DNA from: Candidatus Hydrogenedentota bacterium
Lineage (GTDB): Bacteria > Hydrogenedentota > Hydrogenedentia > Hydrogenedentiales > GCA-2746185
Direction: 5' to 3'
Assembly (NCBI GenBank): GCA_012965445.1
Contig: DTSJ01000384.1
Location: 1 to 8,010 of the forward strand
DNA length: 8,010 bases
Shown piece by piece: positions 6,490 through 8,010 of this stretch (positions are counted from its first letter, which is position 1; every line of letters begins with the position of its first letter). The position numbers were made by a program, and so were the translations under genes. The notes under the pieces were generated by a model that saw only the letters and a list, made by a program, of their open reading frames with translations, ran no database searches and was not told where the DNA came from.

Positions 6490-6530
6490 CAGAGAGTATG
6501 CCAATCATGTAGAGGGAGACCGCCGATTCG

Positions 6531-6551
6531 ACCTGCCCCATGAAAACAGGT
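6531..6551. repeat. Short inverted repeat ACCTG-11 bp-CAGGT in the divergent region
   Basis: Five-base arms at 6531-6535 and 6547-6551 lie between the two divergent promoters, with a further GACCT...AGGTC pair at 6530-6534 and 6558-6562. This could be an operator shared by the PHP and GH98-like genes. The arms are short, so it is weak evidence. Confidence 0.2.
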
Positions 6552-6587
6552 AAATAGAGGTCTTTATATGGATGAGAAGTTGGGGAA

Positions 6588-6617
6588 TTGCATGTTTTGG
6601 TGTGAGTAGCATACAAT
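6588..6617 (+). promoter_or_regulatory. Possible promoter of the GH98-like gene
   Basis: TTGCAT (6588-6593, 3 of 6) and TACAAT (6612-6617, 5 of 6) are 18 bases apart. The predicted start at about 6624 leaves a leader of about 20 bases, which contains the ribosome site GGAGA (6632-6636). Confidence 0.42.
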
Positions 6618-6643
6618 CTGGATCTGGTTTTGGAGAAACGCGA

Positions 6644-8010
6644 ATGAGTCGAATCGTTTTATCGCTAGTGTTCACAGGGGTAATCTTCCTTTTTCTTGGT
6701 GTTTGTCAGGAATCGAGAGCGCTGGAAATCTCTCAATCTCATCCACTTTTCGTGTTCCCCTCACCTACTCCTGACCCCTCGCTGAACACTTCTGAGGGGT
6801 ATGTGGAGTCGCTGGTGAATGCCTGGAACAGTCTGCCTCAGTTCTATCAGGCTCACGGAACGATGTCGATTCCGCATATCGATGCAGATATGACGACGAG
6901 GGGGGAGTGGACGCAGTCGGTCTTGAAACTGTTGAAGGAGAGGGAAATTCCTCTTTCGGTAGCGATAGGGGACGGGGCGCGAAAGCATTTTTTTCTACCA
7001 GATACCATCGAGTCGCTGCTGAAGGATCATTCTTCTATCCAAGCGCTGATTGTGAACGATTTCCGGTTCGATACGCAAAAGCGGTACGGTGATCTTGATC
7101 CTCTTGCTCTTGATCCGCATGTTGAGTGGCTTAAGTTTGTGGTATCTCTGACTGCGAAGTACGAGAAGAAAATTATCATTCGGCTGGGCGGTCTCAATCC
7201 ATTGCTGATGACGAGTAATCCCGCATATCGCTCTTTATACGACACTTTGGCGGCAAATCGTGATGCGGTGATTCTCGTTTACCTGCAGGGAGGTCGGCAT
7301 ACGATCGTCGGAAACACGTCACTGATGGGGTTGTGGCTGGAAGGCGCCATTGGTCAATGGGGCATTACGGTTGATTCTCCCGCGTACGGGAGGGCCGGTT
7401 TTGTTGAACCTGGTGTTTTTGGTCGAGCCTCTGTGAGCAATACTGCTTCCTCGCAGCATTCATCCGTGTATCGCGGCTGGCTGTTGAATGGTGCGATTAT
7501 GGGCGCGACGGTGTATGTATTTGATGATGCGGACGAACTCTGGGCTGGGGGTCATACTCGATATTGGGGTCAGGCGATAGCTCCTACGCTACTGGAGCTG
7601 GTTCACAAGGGGTATATAGCTCGACAGGACCTTGTAAAGAGGGCTGCACCGGTAGCTTACAGGGTGAAATCGGGGGCTAATTGGCGTGAGTTCGGGGAGA
7701 ATCTGGTCGATCTGGACGGGGTGTTTCGTGAGGGGCGGATGATGCACGGGGTGTATGGTCTGGAGCTGCCTGGTCAAGTGCCTGAGTGGATTCCGAATAC
7801 GGGTCGGTACTACTACGTGCCGATATTGAGTCCCTATGCTTCTGATGATGTACTGTTTTCGTTTAAGGAGGTTATGATGCCGGGGGCGGTTTTGACGACT
7901 GAGGCCTGGTCGGAGCGTCTGGATGGATATTACACTGCGGACGGGGAGGGGACGGCGTTTATCAAGAAAATGGGACGGGCGTTTTTCGTGTTTCATACGC
8001 GTGAGAATGT
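6644..8010 (+). CDS. Secreted protein resembling glycoside hydrolase family 98, 3' end beyond window
   Basis: The frame from ATG 6644 is open to the right edge, 455 codons plus two bases. GGAGA at 6632-6636 is seven bases upstream. Residues 1-26 form a Sec signal peptide with likely cleavage after SRA. A Cys at 21 follows LGV, a poor lipobox. The next roughly 270 residues have the hydrophobic-strand and helix rhythm of a TIM-barrel hydrolase. Then comes a domain with GRYYYVPILSP (near 387-397) and a closing segment, GEGTAFIKKMGRAFFVFHTREN (near 432-454), here read from the DNA. From memory these resemble the GRY-IPVLP and GD-YAQRVGN segments of the GH98 C-terminal domain, and LWLEGAIGQWGI (near 230-241) resembles the barrel. 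GH98 enzymes are endo-beta-galactosidases or endo-xylanases that act on complex glycans. I did not assign catalytic carboxylates. About 17 of 41 glycine codons are GGG by hand count, unlike the antiporter gene. A remote barrel hydrolase of another family remains possible. Confidence 0.72.
   Translation, partial: MSRIVLSLVFTGVIFLFLGVCQESRALEISQSHPLFVFPSPTPDPSLNTSEGYVESLVNAWNSLPQFYQAHGTMSIPHIDADMTTRGEWTQSVLKLLKEREIPLSVAIGDGARKHFFLPDTIESLLKDHSSIQALIVNDFRFDTQKRYGDLDPLALDPHVEWLKFVVSLTAKYEKKIIIRLGGLNPLLMTSNPAYRSLYDTLAANRDAVILVYLQGGRHTIVGNTSLMGLWLEGAIGQWGITVDSPAYGRAGFVEPGVFGRASVSNTASSQHSSVYRGWLLNGAIMGATVYVFDDADELWAGGHTRYWGQAIAPTLLELVHKGYIARQDLVKRAAPVAYRVKSGANWREFGENLVDLDGVFREGRMMHGVYGLELPGQVPEWIPNTGRYYYVPILSPYASDDVLFSFKEVMMPGAVLTTEAWSERLDGYYTADGEGTAFIKKMGRAFFVFHTREN

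Noticed and set aside
7589..7996. 135-codon minus-strand open frame
   Set aside because: It is antisense to the GH98-like gene. The His/Pro/Arg-rich composition is what the mirror of GGG/GTG-rich codons gives.

Overview
The window reads as chromosomal DNA from a Gram-negative bacterium of moderate GC content. The Gram-negative call rests on a lipoprotein signal on one product and on Sec-type or membrane-anchor N-termini on two others. The phylum cannot be fixed from this sequence. The HTH plus PTS-IIA gene pair and the PHP lipoprotein would fit environmental, probably aquatic, heterotrophs of the PVC/Spirochaetes/Hydrogenedentes kind or some Gammaproteobacteria. That is inference from family memory only.

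Layout. Positions 1-1011 (minus) hold the first 337 codons of a coniferyl-aldehyde-type aldehyde dehydrogenase, whose 3' end lies outside the window. A 284-base divergent intergenic region follows, with a good sigma70-like promoter reading right and a perfect 10-bp palindrome at the predicted transcription start. To the right is a probable operon on the plus strand (1296-4284): an excisionase/MerR-type helix-turn-helix protein, a PtsN-like PTS IIA domain, a CPA2-type cation/proton antiporter with C-terminal CBS domains, and a membrane-anchored TlpA-like thioredoxin. The HTH and IIA reading frames look like one gene broken by a single-base frameshift near 1483-1485. The IIA N-terminus is readable, without a standard start codon, in the minus-one frame across the end of the HTH frame.

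A small PilZ protein (4306-4674, minus) converges on this operon. Then comes about 370 bases with no confident gene, and a PHP-family metal-dependent hydrolase made as a lipoprotein (5090-6409, minus, TTG start). Divergent from it is a secreted protein that resembles glycoside hydrolase family 98 (6644 to the window end, plus). It uses glycine codon GGG far more often than the antiporter gene does.

How the genes may work together. The HTH-IIA protein and the antiporter are the most suggestive pair. The IIA domain keeps its phosphorylatable histidine, and nitrogen-type IIA proteins are known to control potassium homeostasis, so a phosphotransfer-controlled ion exchanger whose gene is regulated by the same protein is a reasonable hypothesis. 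The other genes look like unrelated neighbours: aldehyde oxidation, c-di-GMP sensing, envelope hydrolase and polysaccharide cleavage.
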